From assembly GCA_035399665.1 (NCBI GenBank), contig DAOPJM010000005.1, positions 1 to 64,000 on the forward strand: DNA of 64,000 nucleotides, given 5' to 3'. Below the pieces are notes generated by a model that made no database searches, was not told the DNA's origin, and saw only the letters and a list, made by a program, of their open reading frames with translations. Positions 42,884 through 52,463 of the stretch are shown in pieces (the stretch's first letter is position 1; each line of letters begins with the position of its first letter). The position numbers and the translations under genes were made by a program. This DNA comes from DAOPJM01 sp035399665 (GTDB lineage Bacteria; Bacillota; Clostridia; Christensenellales; CAG-138).

Positions 42884-44815
42884 ATGGCAATATTAAGAGT
42901 TGAACAAATTCGGAAGACCTTCGTGCTGCGCACTCTGTTTTCCGACATAAGCTTTGAGATTCAGGCCGCGGATCATGTCGGTCTTGTGGGCGTGAACGGC
43001 AGTGGGAAAACCACGCTGCTCAATATCATCCTTGGAACCGAACCAGCCGACGAGGGGCGCGTCACCCTTGCGTCAGGCATCAAAATCGCCAAGGTCGAGC
43101 AGCTTCCTGACTTCGCCTCGCCCGTTTCCCTCTATGATTTCGTGTTGCAGGCACACGCGGATGTGTTGCGCCTTGAGAGCGAGATCGACCGCGTGACCGC
43201 GCTGCTGCTTGACGAGACCAACATGGATCGCCATTCAAAGCTTGCGCAAAGGCAGGAGACACTTCTTGTCGAATACACGCGTCTTGACGGGCCGACCTAT
43301 AAGAGCCGCACCCGCTCCGCCCTTTTGGGGCTGGGCTTTTCGGCGTCCGCGCTCGACAGACCCATTTCCACCTTCTCAGGCGGTCAGGTTTCAAAGGCGA
43401 TGCTTGCGCGGGCGATACTATCGGGCGCGGCGCTGCTTGTGCTTGACGAGCCTACCAACAACCTTGACCTGCCCTCCATAACATGGCTTGAGGACTACCT
43501 TTCCCGCTATAAGGGCGCAATCCTTGTGGTGTCGCATGACCGCGCCTTCCTTGACGCTGTGACGAATCGTACCTTGGAGCTTGAGAACGGGCATATAATC
43601 TCGTCCAAGGGCAACTATTCCAAGCATCTTGAGCTTAAGCTTGACGCCAAGGAAGCGGCGATGAAGCTTTACCTAAAGCAATGCAAGGAGATAAAGCGCA
43701 TAGAGGGCATTATAGACCAGCAGCGAAGGTGGAATCAGGAGCGCAACTACGTTACCATAGCCTCCAAGCAGAAGGAGATTGACCGCATACGCGAGGGCCT
43801 TGTGCCGCCGGAGCGCGATCCCGCCGCCATTCACTTCCACTTTTCCTCCGCCGCTCCCACAGGCAACGAGGTCATAGTGACGCGAGGGCTGACCAAGTCC
43901 TTCGACGGCAAGCTTGTGTTTGAAAACTGCGACCTCTTTATCAAGCGCAGCGAATGTGTCTGCCTCATCGGAGCGAACGGCTGCGGCAAGACAACGCTTC
44001 TAAAGATTTTGGCGGGGAGCATACCGCCTACTGACGGCGTGTTCAAGATAGGCGCGGGCGTGAAGCTGGGCTACTATGAGCAGGACACACGTCGGCTCAC
44101 GGGCGAGCACGAGGTTATACGCGAGCTTTCCGATATGTTCCCGCGCATGGACACGGCACAGCTTAGAAATGCTTTAGGTATGTTTCTCTTTAGGGGCGAC
44201 GACATTTACAAGAAGGTCAACGCCTTGTCAGGCGGCGAGAGGGCGCGCATACAGCTCCTAAAGCTTGTCTTGGGCGGCGCGAACGTGCTGCTTTTGGACG
44301 AGCCTACAAACCACTTGGATATTCAGTCGGCCGAGATGCTGGAACGGGCGATCGAGGCGTTTGAAGGCACTGTGCTTATCGTCACCCATGACCGCTACCT
44401 TGTGAACAGGCTTGCGGACAGGGTCGTCGTGATGAAGCGCAATGGCATGACGGCGCAGCGTGACGAAAATGAGGATATGTTCAGGCTTGTCACTCCCGAA
44501 CCCGACAAGGACGATGAACCTGCGGCCACAGAGCCGCCCGCCGCGAACCTCTATCAAAGACAAAAGGAGCATAAGGCGGCCGTTGCCAAGGCAAGGCAGC
44601 GCGTCTCCGCCATTAAGCGCGACGTCACGGCCGCCGAGAAAGCCGCTCACGAGCTTGAGGCGGGCATAAGCGGCGCACAGGAGCGCGGCGAGTACCGCAG
44701 GATAGAACAGCTTTGCATTGAGCTTGCCAAGGCCGAGGACAAGGTTCTTTCGCTGTATGACGCTTTGACGGCGGCGGAGGAAGAGCTGAATACATTGGCA
44801 GATACAGAAGTATAG
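42884..44815 (+). CDS. ABC-F family ATPase
   Basis: This 643-residue protein has two ABC domains and no membrane segment: Walker A GVNGSGKTT and GANGCGKTT, signatures FSGGQVSKA and LSGGERARI, Walker B LLVLDEPTNNLD and VLLLDEPTNHLD. The inter-domain linker (about 245-305, KQCKEIKRIEGI...) and a C-terminal coiled coil (about 560-640) are typical. ABC-F proteins act on ribosomes, as translation factors (EttA, Uup, YdiF, YkpA types) or antibiotic-protection proteins. The type cannot be settled by reading. The lack of a ribosome binding site is odd. Confidence 0.9.
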   Translation: MAILRVEQIRKTFVLRTLFSDISFEIQAADHVGLVGVNGSGKTTLLNIILGTEPADEGRVTLASGIKIAKVEQLPDFASPVSLYDFVLQAHADVLRLESEIDRVTALLLDETNMDRHSKLAQRQETLLVEYTRLDGPTYKSRTRSALLGLGFSASALDRPISTFSGGQVSKAMLARAILSGAALLVLDEPTNNLDLPSITWLEDYLSRYKGAILVVSHDRAFLDAVTNRTLELENGHIISSKGNYSKHLELKLDAKEAAMKLYLKQCKEIKRIEGIIDQQRRWNQERNYVTIASKQKEIDRIREGLVPPERDPAAIHFHFSSAAPTGNEVIVTRGLTKSFDGKLVFENCDLFIKRSECVCLIGANGCGKTTLLKILAGSIPPTDGVFKIGAGVKLGYYEQDTRRLTGEHEVIRELSDMFPRMDTAQLRNALGMFLFRGDDIYKKVNALSGGERARIQLLKLVLGGANVLLLDEPTNHLDIQSAEMLERAIEAFEGTVLIVTHDRYLVNRLADRVVVMKRNGMTAQRDENEDMFRLVTPEPDKDDEPAATEPPAANLYQRQKEHKAAVAKARQRVSAIKRDVTAAEKAAHELEAGISGAQERGEYRRIEQLCIELAKAEDKVLSLYDALTAAEEELNTLADTEV

Positions 44816-44873
44816 CTCATCCCGATGACGGGACGAACATAATAATTAGGAGAACCGCATAGGAGGCGAGGAT

Positions 44874-46379
44874 ATGATACCCGAAGGATTTCCCTTAGGA
44901 CTGAGATTCATGGTTTCGGACTACTCTATAACCGAGCGCCGAAGCTGTTGGCTGCGCACCCTTGAGGTTCTCAAGCGCGCAGGCGCTCACGATGTGATGC
45001 TCTATGACGCACGCGGAACGGGACAGCTTCATCCTGAGGAAAAGCACTACCTTTGCGTGGTTTGCCCCAAGGCTGTCTCCAACTCACGGCGCTTTGCGGT
45101 CTTCTTCAAGGCGGATCCGCGCCTTATGAGTATGCTTTCCTATACCGAGCCCTTCGCGCAGGAAAACGCCGTCGCAACCTATCCCGATTTGCAGCTGATA
45201 GGCATGATATGCAAGAACGGCAGCGTGGTAGTGGACGAGGGCGGCAGGGCGGCGATACCCGAGGACATTCCGTATGAAGCGGAGGTCACGCCAAAGAAGC
45301 GCCTGTTGGTCTGCCCCGACGCGATGAAGGGCAGCTTTTCGCAGCTTCAGCTTTGCGGCATAACCGCCAATGCCGCATACGACAAGGCAGAGCTTGATCT
45401 ACTTCCCATAGGCGACGGAGGGGAGGGCAGCTTTGAGGCCGTCATAGGCGCAAGACACGGCAGGATCAGCGCCACAAGCTTCCTCAATGCCGACCTTCGC
45501 CCCACAAGCGGAGCGATAGGCGTGGTTCCGGGGCGTATCGCGCTCATTGAGTCCGCGCTTGCCGTGGGCTTTGCCGACACAGCCGAGGACAGCTCCCCGA
45601 TGACGCGCAGCTCCTACGGTGTTGGCGAGCTTATATCCTTCGCCCTGCGTTCCGATTTTCAGCGCATATGGGTATGCGTGGGAGGCACCTCCACTACCGA
45701 CGGGGGGGCGGGTATGCTCTGCGCTCTCGGCGCGGTTATGAAGGACAAGGACGGCAACGCCATTCCCAAGGAAAGGCTGACGATCGAGGACATATGCTCA
45801 GTCGATCTTTCGGGGCTTTTGCCGCTGCTTCAAAACGCCAAGATTGCTATAGTCGCGGACGTCACCAACCCGCTGTTGGGCGAGAATGGCGCGGCGCGGG
45901 TGTTTGGCGCGCAGAAGGGCTTAAGTCCCAAGCAGCAGGACATTCGTGACAAGTCGCTTGCCCGCTTTGCTTCGCTGTTCCCAAACGTGGACCCGAACGC
46001 ACCTTGCATGGGCTGCGGCGGCGGCTTGGGATTCGGCCTTGCGGTAATCGGCGCGGCGCCGGTTTCGGGTATTGAACACATATTGCATGAGGTGCGCTTT
46101 GACAAGCATTTGGGCGAGGCCGACGCGGTCGTGACCTTCGAAGGCAGCTTTGACAGGCAGACCATCGATTCCGACAAAGCCGTGAAGCTCATAGCTCTGC
46201 GCTGCGCGAGGGCGCAAAAGCCCCTGCTCGTGGTTGCGGGTACGGCGGATGAATATGCAAAGGATTGGCTGAAGGCGAATGTGCCGAAGGCTAAGCTTGC
46301 GGTATGCCCAAGCATGGGCGAGGGCGGCAGGGAACGCCTGACGGAATGTGTCGCAACGGAGGTGGAAGGGCTTGTCTAA
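44874..46379 (+). CDS. Glycerate kinase (GlxK family) with extra N-terminal region
   Basis: The 501-residue protein contains a complete type-1 glycerate kinase from about residue 140 (RLLVCPDAMKGSFS, LPIGDGGEGSFE, VGGTSTTDGGAGML, DVTNPLLGENGAARVFGAQKG, CMGCGGGLGFGL, TFEGSFDRQT). That family normally starts at the CPDAMKGS-like strand and is about 370-380 residues. The first 140 residues are an additional alpha/beta region I do not recognise (SDYSITERRSCWLRTLEVLK and following). AGGAGGCGAGGAT before the ATG supports the long form. The kinase phosphorylates D-glycerate for entry to glycolysis. Confidence 0.88.
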   Translation: MIPEGFPLGLRFMVSDYSITERRSCWLRTLEVLKRAGAHDVMLYDARGTGQLHPEEKHYLCVVCPKAVSNSRRFAVFFKADPRLMSMLSYTEPFAQENAVATYPDLQLIGMICKNGSVVVDEGGRAAIPEDIPYEAEVTPKKRLLVCPDAMKGSFSQLQLCGITANAAYDKAELDLLPIGDGGEGSFEAVIGARHGRISATSFLNADLRPTSGAIGVVPGRIALIESALAVGFADTAEDSSPMTRSSYGVGELISFALRSDFQRIWVCVGGTSTTDGGAGMLCALGAVMKDKDGNAIPKERLTIEDICSVDLSGLLPLLQNAKIAIVADVTNPLLGENGAARVFGAQKGLSPKQQDIRDKSLARFASLFPNVDPNAPCMGCGGGLGFGLAVIGAAPVSGIEHILHEVRFDKHLGEADAVVTFEGSFDRQTIDSDKAVKLIALRCARAQKPLLVVAGTADEYAKDWLKANVPKAKLAVCPSMGEGGRERLTECVATEVEGLV

Positions 46380-47505
46380 GCGTTTTGCGGTTATGACAGC
46401 GGCGCTGCTCCTTGCGGCGCTGCTCTTTAGCTGCTCACCCGAAACGCCCGCGCCTACCGCGACCGTGGAGCCTGTAAAGACCGCCGAGAGCATAGTAATA
46501 GTCTTGGAAACTCCGACGGCAAGCCCCATTCCGACCCCAAGCCCCACGCCAAGCTTTACACCCACGCCAAGCTTTACGCCGACGCCAAGCCCCACGCCAA
46601 CCCCCACGCCGCCGCCATACGCGGCTCAGGATGGGGTGTACAGCATCGCGTGGATTTCGGACACCCAGCATTACAGCAAGAAGTACCCGGAGCTGTACTT
46701 GGACATGACCGCGTTTATCCGCGACAACGCGGAGCTGATGAACCTTGGTTACATCGTTCATACGGGCGATTTAGTTCATAACAACGATTTAGAGAGCGAG
46801 TGGCTGATTGCCGACGAAGCGCAAAGCCGCATTGACGATATTCCCAACGGAGTATGCGCGGGCAACCATGACAACGAGCCGTCCAAGGGCGGCTATGAGC
46901 TGTACTACAAATATTTCGGTGAGAAGCGCTACGAGAGCAAGCCGTGGTACGGCGGCTCATATCAGAACAACCGAGGACATTTCGACCTTATCAACATAGG
47001 CGGCACGGAGTTTATCTTCGTCTACATGAGCTACGACCTTGGTGCGAAGGAGCTAAAGTGGCTGAAGGAGACCTTCGACGCCTACCCCGAGCGCGTGGGC
47101 GTGCTGTGCGTGCACGATTATTACACCACCGAAAAGACGCTTTCAGAGGACGGCCAAACCCTGTATGACAAGGTGGTAAGCCGCTGCCCCAACGTCTATA
47201 TGGTGCTTTGCGGGCATCGCTACGGCGTTTACGCGGAGACACAGAGCTTCGACGACGACGGCAACGGGACAAATGAGCGGAACGTACTTGCCATGATGAT
47301 GAACTATCAGGTGGCGAGCGTGGACGGCGGGGGCGGGTATTTCCGCATTATGCAGGTGAACGACGCGGAGGGGGTTATTCACATGATTACCTATTCCCCG
47401 CACCGCGATGACTACAACCTTTTAGACAACGGCGAGACTACCGACGAACGCTACATACTTGACACAAGCTTAGAGGAGTTCACGGCGGTCATACCCTGGC
47501 GGTAG
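46372..47505 (+). CDS. Lipoprotein calcineurin-like metallophosphoesterase
   Basis: TTG at 46372 follows GGAGGTGGAAGGGC and gives 377 residues, overlapping the glycerate kinase stop by 8 bp. The signal segment ends in LFSC (lipobox). A Pro/Thr/Ser linker (residues about 45-80) is built from short DNA repeats of the ccaagccccacg and ccaagctttac kind. The catalytic domain has ISDTQHY, TGDLVHNN, GNHDNE, CVHDYY and CGHRYG. Its layout mirrors the gene at 29474-30547. Substrate unknown; outer face of the membrane. Confidence 0.88.
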   Translation: MSKRFAVMTAALLLAALLFSCSPETPAPTATVEPVKTAESIVIVLETPTASPIPTPSPTPSFTPTPSFTPTPSPTPTPTPPPYAAQDGVYSIAWISDTQHYSKKYPELYLDMTAFIRDNAELMNLGYIVHTGDLVHNNDLESEWLIADEAQSRIDDIPNGVCAGNHDNEPSKGGYELYYKYFGEKRYESKPWYGGSYQNNRGHFDLINIGGTEFIFVYMSYDLGAKELKWLKETFDAYPERVGVLCVHDYYTTEKTLSEDGQTLYDKVVSRCPNVYMVLCGHRYGVYAETQSFDDDGNGTNERNVLAMMMNYQVASVDGGGGYFRIMQVNDAEGVIHMITYSPHRDDYNLLDNGETTDERYILDTSLEEFTAVIPWR

Positions 47506-47537
47506 CTTATCCGCTTTTATAGCCGAGGGAGGATGAT

Positions 47538-49916
47538 ATGCGCTATCCCATAAACGACGATTGGGAATACACCGATAACTATTTTGAAGGCTTCGCCGCG
47601 GGCGAGGGCGAGTTTGAGCGCGTGCGCCTTCCGCACAGTGTGAGCATGACTTGTCAAAACTACTGCGACAGCGCGGACTATCAGAAGCTGTCGGGGTACA
47701 GACTGTGTCTCCCTTCTGAGCTTTGCCGCCACGAACGCTGCTTTGCGCGTTTCATGGGCGCGGCGCATGAGGCCACGGTGCTTTTGAACGGACGCGTGCT
47801 TATGGTGCATCGCTGCGGCTATACAGCCTTCACCGTGGAGCTGAAGGGGCTTCGCGGGGACGGCAGTGACATACTCTGTGTGCGCCTTGATTCACGCGAA
47901 TCCCTAAACCAACCCCCGTTCGGCGGCGTGATAGACTACCTCACCTATGGCGGGCTTTACCGTGAGGCCTATATTTTGGGCTATGACGGCGCGTTTATAG
48001 CCGACGCATTCGTCTGTGCAAGCCCGACGCATATGGAGCTTGAGTTCGTGATATGCGGTAAACCAAAGGGGAGCGTCAGAGCCGAGATCCCCGATCTTCT
48101 TGACAAGATCTTCGATTTGGATAAGCTTCCTGTCGCGGACTGCGATTTTCCCGTACTCGGCGTTGCGAAGGATGAATGTCTCCACCTCAAGCTTCCCGCC
48201 ATGCTCATGGATTTTGAGCCTTGGAGCCTTGATAATCCCAAGCTGTATGAGCTGAAGCTGTCGCTGTCTATGAACCCTCTTGAGAGCTGTATAGTTCGTT
48301 TCGGAGCGCGCAGTGCAGAGTTTTGCGCAGACGGTTTCTACCTGAATGGGGTCAAGACCCCCATCGTCGGGCTGAACCGACATCAATGCTACCCCTATGT
48401 GGGCTACGCCGCGCCCGCCTCGCTGCAGCGCGCAGACGCAAAGATACTCAAGAACGAGCTTGGTGTCAACGCCGTGCGCACATCGCACTACCCACAGGCG
48501 CAGAGCTTCATAGATTGCTGCGACGAGCTGGGACTTATGGTGTTCACCGAGATTCCGGGCTGGCAGCACATAGGCGATGAGGCTTGGCAGGATGTGGCGG
48601 TAAGCAATGCCGCCGAGATGGTGACGCAGTACCGCAATCACCCTTCCGTAGTGTTGTGGGGTGTGCGCGTCAACGAGTCGGCGGACTGTCACGCGCTGTA
48701 TGAGCGCACCAATGCCACAGCGCACGCGCTTGACCCTCACAGGCAGACGAGCGGAGTAAGATTCATCGAGCACAGCGAGCTTTTAGAGGACGTCTACGCC
48801 TATAACGACTTCACATGGAACGGCAGGGCAGGGCGCAAGAGCTTGAAAAAGAGCCGCATCACCGATAAGAAAGCCCCGATATTCGTGTCAGAGTACAACG
48901 GGCATATGTACCCCTGCAAGCCCTTCGACGATGAGGCGCACCGCGCCTTCCACGCCAAAAGACACGCACTTGTGACGGAGAGCATACACGAAAGCCATGG
49001 CTTTTGCGGCTCGTTCGCGTGGTGTATGTTCGATTACGCAACGCATGAGGACTTCGGAAGCGGCGACAGGGTCTGCTATCACGGCGTAATGGACGCATAT
49101 AGGAACCCCAAGCTTGCCGCCGCGTTTTACGCAAGCTGCGGTTTGGACACGCCGGTACTCTGTACAAGCTCCGAGCTGAACATAGGCGACTCGGCGGGCG
49201 GGCTGCTGGGCGACTTTGACGTATACACCAACGCCGACTTCATACGGCTGTATCGCGGTGACGAGTTGGTGGGCGAGTTCTTTCCAAGTAAGAACTCAGC
49301 TTTGCCGCACCCTCCGATATGCGTCAACGACAGGGTGGGGCGGCTGTTGAACGCTGAGGGCTACTCAGAGAGCAAGGCCAAGATTACAGCCTCCTGCCTT
49401 ATGGCGATTGCAAGGTACGGTCAGCGCGGTCTGCCCATAAAATACCTATTGAAGCTGGCGTATCTGATGAGCTTTAGAGGGATGAAATTCTCAGACGGTT
49501 ACAGGCTTTATTCCAAGTATGTGGGCAACTGGGGCGACGCTCGCAGGGATTATCGCATAGACGCCGTTCGGGACGGAAGGGTCGTGAAGTCGCTTGTATT
49601 GCCCCCCAAGAACGAGCCAAGGCTTGAGCTTGAGGTGAGCGGCACAAGCCTTGTTGAGGGCGAAACCTACGACGCCGCGCTTGTGCGCATGAGGGTCGTG
49701 GACGAGAACGGAAACGTCCTGCACTACTTCCAAGACCCGATTAGCTTTGAGACCGAGGGCTGCATAGAGCTTGTGGGAGCGCATGAGACCGCCTTTATGG
49801 GCGGCATGAGCGGCTGCATAGTGCAAAGCGTCGGCAAGAGCGGTAAGGCTGCGCTCATTGTGCGTTCGCCGCGTTTGGAGGAAAAGCGCGTGGATTTTGA
49901 GGTCAAGGTAACCTAA
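47538..49916 (+). CDS. Glycoside hydrolase family 2 protein
   Basis: The 792-residue cytosolic enzyme has the GH2 order: sugar-binding beta domain (1-160), Ig-like domain (about 160-270), TIM barrel (about 275-555) and a C-terminal beta region. The acid/base Glu is in VLWGVRVNESAD and the nucleophile Glu in PIFVSEYNGH. GLNRHQCYPYVGYA and AVRTSHYPQ are typical of beta-galactosidase/beta-glucuronidase members. No signal peptide is present, so the substrate must enter through a transporter, likely the MFS protein downstream. Specificity (galactoside, glucuronide or mannoside) is open. Confidence 0.9.
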   Translation: MRYPINDDWEYTDNYFEGFAAGEGEFERVRLPHSVSMTCQNYCDSADYQKLSGYRLCLPSELCRHERCFARFMGAAHEATVLLNGRVLMVHRCGYTAFTVELKGLRGDGSDILCVRLDSRESLNQPPFGGVIDYLTYGGLYREAYILGYDGAFIADAFVCASPTHMELEFVICGKPKGSVRAEIPDLLDKIFDLDKLPVADCDFPVLGVAKDECLHLKLPAMLMDFEPWSLDNPKLYELKLSLSMNPLESCIVRFGARSAEFCADGFYLNGVKTPIVGLNRHQCYPYVGYAAPASLQRADAKILKNELGVNAVRTSHYPQAQSFIDCCDELGLMVFTEIPGWQHIGDEAWQDVAVSNAAEMVTQYRNHPSVVLWGVRVNESADCHALYERTNATAHALDPHRQTSGVRFIEHSELLEDVYAYNDFTWNGRAGRKSLKKSRITDKKAPIFVSEYNGHMYPCKPFDDEAHRAFHAKRHALVTESIHESHGFCGSFAWCMFDYATHEDFGSGDRVCYHGVMDAYRNPKLAAAFYASCGLDTPVLCTSSELNIGDSAGGLLGDFDVYTNADFIRLYRGDELVGEFFPSKNSALPHPPICVNDRVGRLLNAEGYSESKAKITASCLMAIARYGQRGLPIKYLLKLAYLMSFRGMKFSDGYRLYSKYVGNWGDARRDYRIDAVRDGRVVKSLVLPPKNEPRLELEVSGTSLVEGETYDAALVRMRVVDENGNVLHYFQDPISFETEGCIELVGAHETAFMGGMSGCIVQSVGKSGKAALIVRSPRLEEKRVDFEVKVT

Positions 49917-49926
49917 GCTATATAAT
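49897..49926 (+). promoter_or_regulatory. Candidate internal promoter before the MFS gene
   Basis: TTGAGG (49897-49902), 18 bp, perfect TATAAT (49921-49926), lying across the stop codon of the GH2 gene. It would allow separate expression of the transporter, starting just before the hairpin at 49935. Confidence 0.45.
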
Positions 49927-49934
49927 GAATGGTA

Positions 49935-49977
49935 CTCGGCGCGGTCATCCCCCCAAAAAAAGGGGGAGAGCGCCGAG
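49935..49977. terminator. Intercistronic hairpin
   Basis: CTCGGCGC/GCGCCGAG enclose an inner CCCCC/GGGGG stem with a loop of mostly A. CTTTATAA follows on the plus strand. It may limit read-through from the GH2 gene to the transporter. Confidence 0.55.
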
Positions 49978-50024
49978 CTTTATAACCTATCATGGGGCAT
50001 ACGGTATCGGAAAGTGAGGTCTGC

Positions 50025-51374
50025 ATGGAAAAGAAAAAATCGGGGTTCGGGTTCTGGCTGCTCGTTTGGGGTCTTGGAATCGCGGGTCAGCTTTGTTGGA
50101 ACATGGAGAACCAGTGGTTCAACACCTTCATCTACGCCAAGATAGCTAAGGACCCGACCATAATCTCATGGATGGTCGCGATTTCGGCGGCGATGACAAC
50201 CATATCTACCTTCGTCTTTGGAACGCTGTCCGACAGACGCGGCAGGCGCAGGTATGTTATAGCGATAGGCTATATCGCTTGGGGCATATGCACAATACTC
50301 TTTGGCACGACCGAGTTCATCACGAAAGGGGCGGGCGGCACAGCGGCACAGCTGATACTGCTTGCGGGCGTGGCCGCCATTATCGCTGACGCCGTGATGA
50401 GCTTCTTCGGCTCTATGGGCAACGACGGCGGCTTCAACGCATGGGCAAACGACAATATGACGGACAAGAACCGAGGGCAGATAGGCGCGGCGATGGCGAC
50501 ACAGCCCGTCATTGGCACCATAGTCGGAACGGTGTTGGGCGGCATACTGATAGGCAAGGACGACAACTACATGCTTTTGTTCTGCGTCATGGGCGGACTT
50601 GTCATACTCTGCGGGCTTGCGGCTCTCATATTCATGAAGGAAGCGCCAACGCTCAAACCGCACAAGGAGGGCAGCTTCTTTGAACAGCTCATGTCCGTGT
50701 TCAACTTCAAACGCTATTTCTCCATGAAGGAGTTAGTGTGGGTGAACATACTGCTTTCGGTTTACTTCATCGCTTTCAATATGTACTTCGCGCACCTCGG
50801 CAACTATGTAATCTATTACCTTGGGTTCACCGCCGACCTCATGGGCTATATCGAAGGGCTTGCCCTTGTGCTTGCGATGTTCTTGGTAATTCCCGCCGCC
50901 AAGCTCATCAACCGCAATAAGTCGCCCCTGCTTTGCGCCATATCGATAATTGCCAACTTCGTGGGCGTGCTGCTGCTTGGGCTGTTCGTGCGCCCCGAAA
51001 ACGTCAACACCCTCACCCTGTTCAACCCCGTCCTGCTTGCGGGCGTGTTCCTGATAGGCGCGGGCTACATCATGTTCCTACAAACCGTCACCGTGTGGTC
51101 AAAGCAGCTCTATCCGGAGGGCGACAGGGGCGGCTTCGAGGGCATACGCATACTGTTCTTTGTGCTTATCCCAATGGTGATTGCGCCGCTTATCAGCAAC
51201 CCCGTGATAAAGCGCAGCGGCGAGTTCATAGACTCAAACGGCTTTGTCGCGTATCTGCCGACCTATACCCTGTTTTTGGTCGCTTCAGGTCTGGTGCTTT
51301 TGAGCTTCATCCCGCTTTACTTTGCCGCGAAGCATTACAAGACCCGCGTCGCGTCACAGGCGGGGGCGAGGTGA
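50025..51374 (+). CDS. MFS transporter, probable sugar or glycoside importer
   Basis: The ATG at 50025 (MEKKKSGFGF) follows GTGAGGTCTGC; the ATG at 49992 has no such site. The product has 449 residues and about twelve hydrophobic segments. The loop 2-3 MFS signature is clear (GTLSDRRGRRRYV). NDNMTDKNRGQIGAAM and PEGDRGGFEGIRILFFVLIPM are typical of MFS proteins next to glycosidases. It sits between GH2 and an alpha/beta hydrolase, so it probably imports the substrate of the GH2 enzyme. This is inferred from context. Confidence 0.85.
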   Translation: MEKKKSGFGFWLLVWGLGIAGQLCWNMENQWFNTFIYAKIAKDPTIISWMVAISAAMTTISTFVFGTLSDRRGRRRYVIAIGYIAWGICTILFGTTEFITKGAGGTAAQLILLAGVAAIIADAVMSFFGSMGNDGGFNAWANDNMTDKNRGQIGAAMATQPVIGTIVGTVLGGILIGKDDNYMLLFCVMGGLVILCGLAALIFMKEAPTLKPHKEGSFFEQLMSVFNFKRYFSMKELVWVNILLSVYFIAFNMYFAHLGNYVIYYLGFTADLMGYIEGLALVLAMFLVIPAAKLINRNKSPLLCAISIIANFVGVLLLGLFVRPENVNTLTLFNPVLLAGVFLIGAGYIMFLQTVTVWSKQLYPEGDRGGFEGIRILFFVLIPMVIAPLISNPVIKRSGEFIDSNGFVAYLPTYTLFLVASGLVLLSFIPLYFAAKHYKTRVASQAGAR

Positions 51375-51378
51375 CGCT

Positions 51379-52377
51379 ATGTGGTGGCTTATATTTCCCG
51401 CGCTGATAGTACTGCTGCTCCTGCTCTGCTGCTGCGTTTCAGCTTATCTTGCCAACATGGTCGTGCATTGGCCCCATGGCTTAACCTGCGAGCAGTGCGA
51501 AAAGCGTGAAATCGAGCTTGGCTGTCTCTATGAGGGTCAGCTTGCCTCGTTAAAGCCTCAGCCGTTTTGCTGCAAGTCGCCCTTTGGATATGAGCTTAGG
51601 GGCATAGTCATACCCGCCGCCGAGGGGACGCGCTTTCCCGACGGCAAACCCCGCGTTGCCGTCATAGTACACGGCTTTGGCTATACCTGCATAGGTTCGC
51701 TAAAGTACGCCGACGCCTTCCATAAGCTCGGCTTTATCTGCCTGCTGTATGACCAGCGCGGTCACGGTGAGACTGACAGGTATCCTATCTCGATGGGCTA
51801 TTATGAGTACAAGGACCTTGCGGCGGTGTGTGAATACGCACGGCGGGTCTACGGCGAGGATTGCGTACTCGGCACTCATGGCGAGTCCATGGGCGCCGCC
51901 GTCGTGATGATGCACGCCCCGACCGACCCCAAGCTGTCCTTTGTAGTTGAGGACTGCGGTTACAGCAGCCTCACAGACGAGATAGGCTCGGTCATGCATG
52001 ACTACTATAAGCTCATGCATGGAATGTCCGAACCCGACAAGGCCGCCAAGGACGCGTTCTACAAGCATCTGCCAAGGTTCCCGTTCGTACCTCTGGCAAG
52101 TCTCTTTTCTCGGCTGTTCGGCGGAGTATTCTACTCCAAGGTTGAGCCGAAAAAGGCCGTGGCCGCCTGCCCGGAGAGCCTTCCAATGCTTTTCGTGCAT
52201 GGCGATGCTGACGCTGTGGTTCCCTTCTATATGCTTGATGAGAATGTCAAGGCAAAGCGCGGCATAAGCAGCGTTCTTGTCGGCAAGGGCGCGAACCATG
52301 CGCAGACCTATCCGCTGCACCGCGTTGAGTACGAAGAAGCCCTTGAGCGATTTTTAACGGAGAATGGGCTTATCTGA
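51379..52377 (+). CDS. Membrane-anchored alpha/beta hydrolase
   Basis: The ATG at 51379 lies 4 bp after the MFS stop, preceded by CGAGGTGACGCT, and gives 332 residues. An N-terminal hydrophobic segment (residues 3-24, with CCC near its end) anchors it. The alpha/beta fold has the oxyanion region VIVHGFGYT, DQRGHGETD, the nucleophile Ser in THGESMGAA, an Asp in HGDADAVVP and the His in GANHAQTYP. It resembles the YqkD/esterase group. It may remove acyl groups from substrates of the adjacent GH2 enzyme; that is a guess. Confidence 0.88.
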   Translation: MWWLIFPALIVLLLLLCCCVSAYLANMVVHWPHGLTCEQCEKREIELGCLYEGQLASLKPQPFCCKSPFGYELRGIVIPAAEGTRFPDGKPRVAVIVHGFGYTCIGSLKYADAFHKLGFICLLYDQRGHGETDRYPISMGYYEYKDLAAVCEYARRVYGEDCVLGTHGESMGAAVVMMHAPTDPKLSFVVEDCGYSSLTDEIGSVMHDYYKLMHGMSEPDKAAKDAFYKHLPRFPFVPLASLFSRLFGGVFYSKVEPKKAVAACPESLPMLFVHGDADAVVPFYMLDENVKAKRGISSVLVGKGANHAQTYPLHRVEYEEALERFLTENGLI

Positions 52378-52412
52378 TTCGAAAGCTGTAAGGTATTTTT
52401 AGAGGACATGAT

Positions 52413-52442
52413 AACGGCGGACAGCTTAGACTGTCCGCCGTT
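52413..52442. terminator. Bidirectional terminator
   Basis: AACGGCGGACAG/CTGTCCGCCGTT form a perfect 12-bp stem with a 6-nt loop. It separates the convergent hydrolase and LiaF-like regulator genes. Confidence 0.85.
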
Positions 52443-52463
52443 GTACAAATAAGTGGGGTTAGT

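Noticed and set aside
47904..48773. 289-codon open frame antisense to the GH2 gene
   Set aside because: The GH2 frame has intact catalytic motifs across the whole stretch; the antisense frame has no start signal and no recognisable motif.
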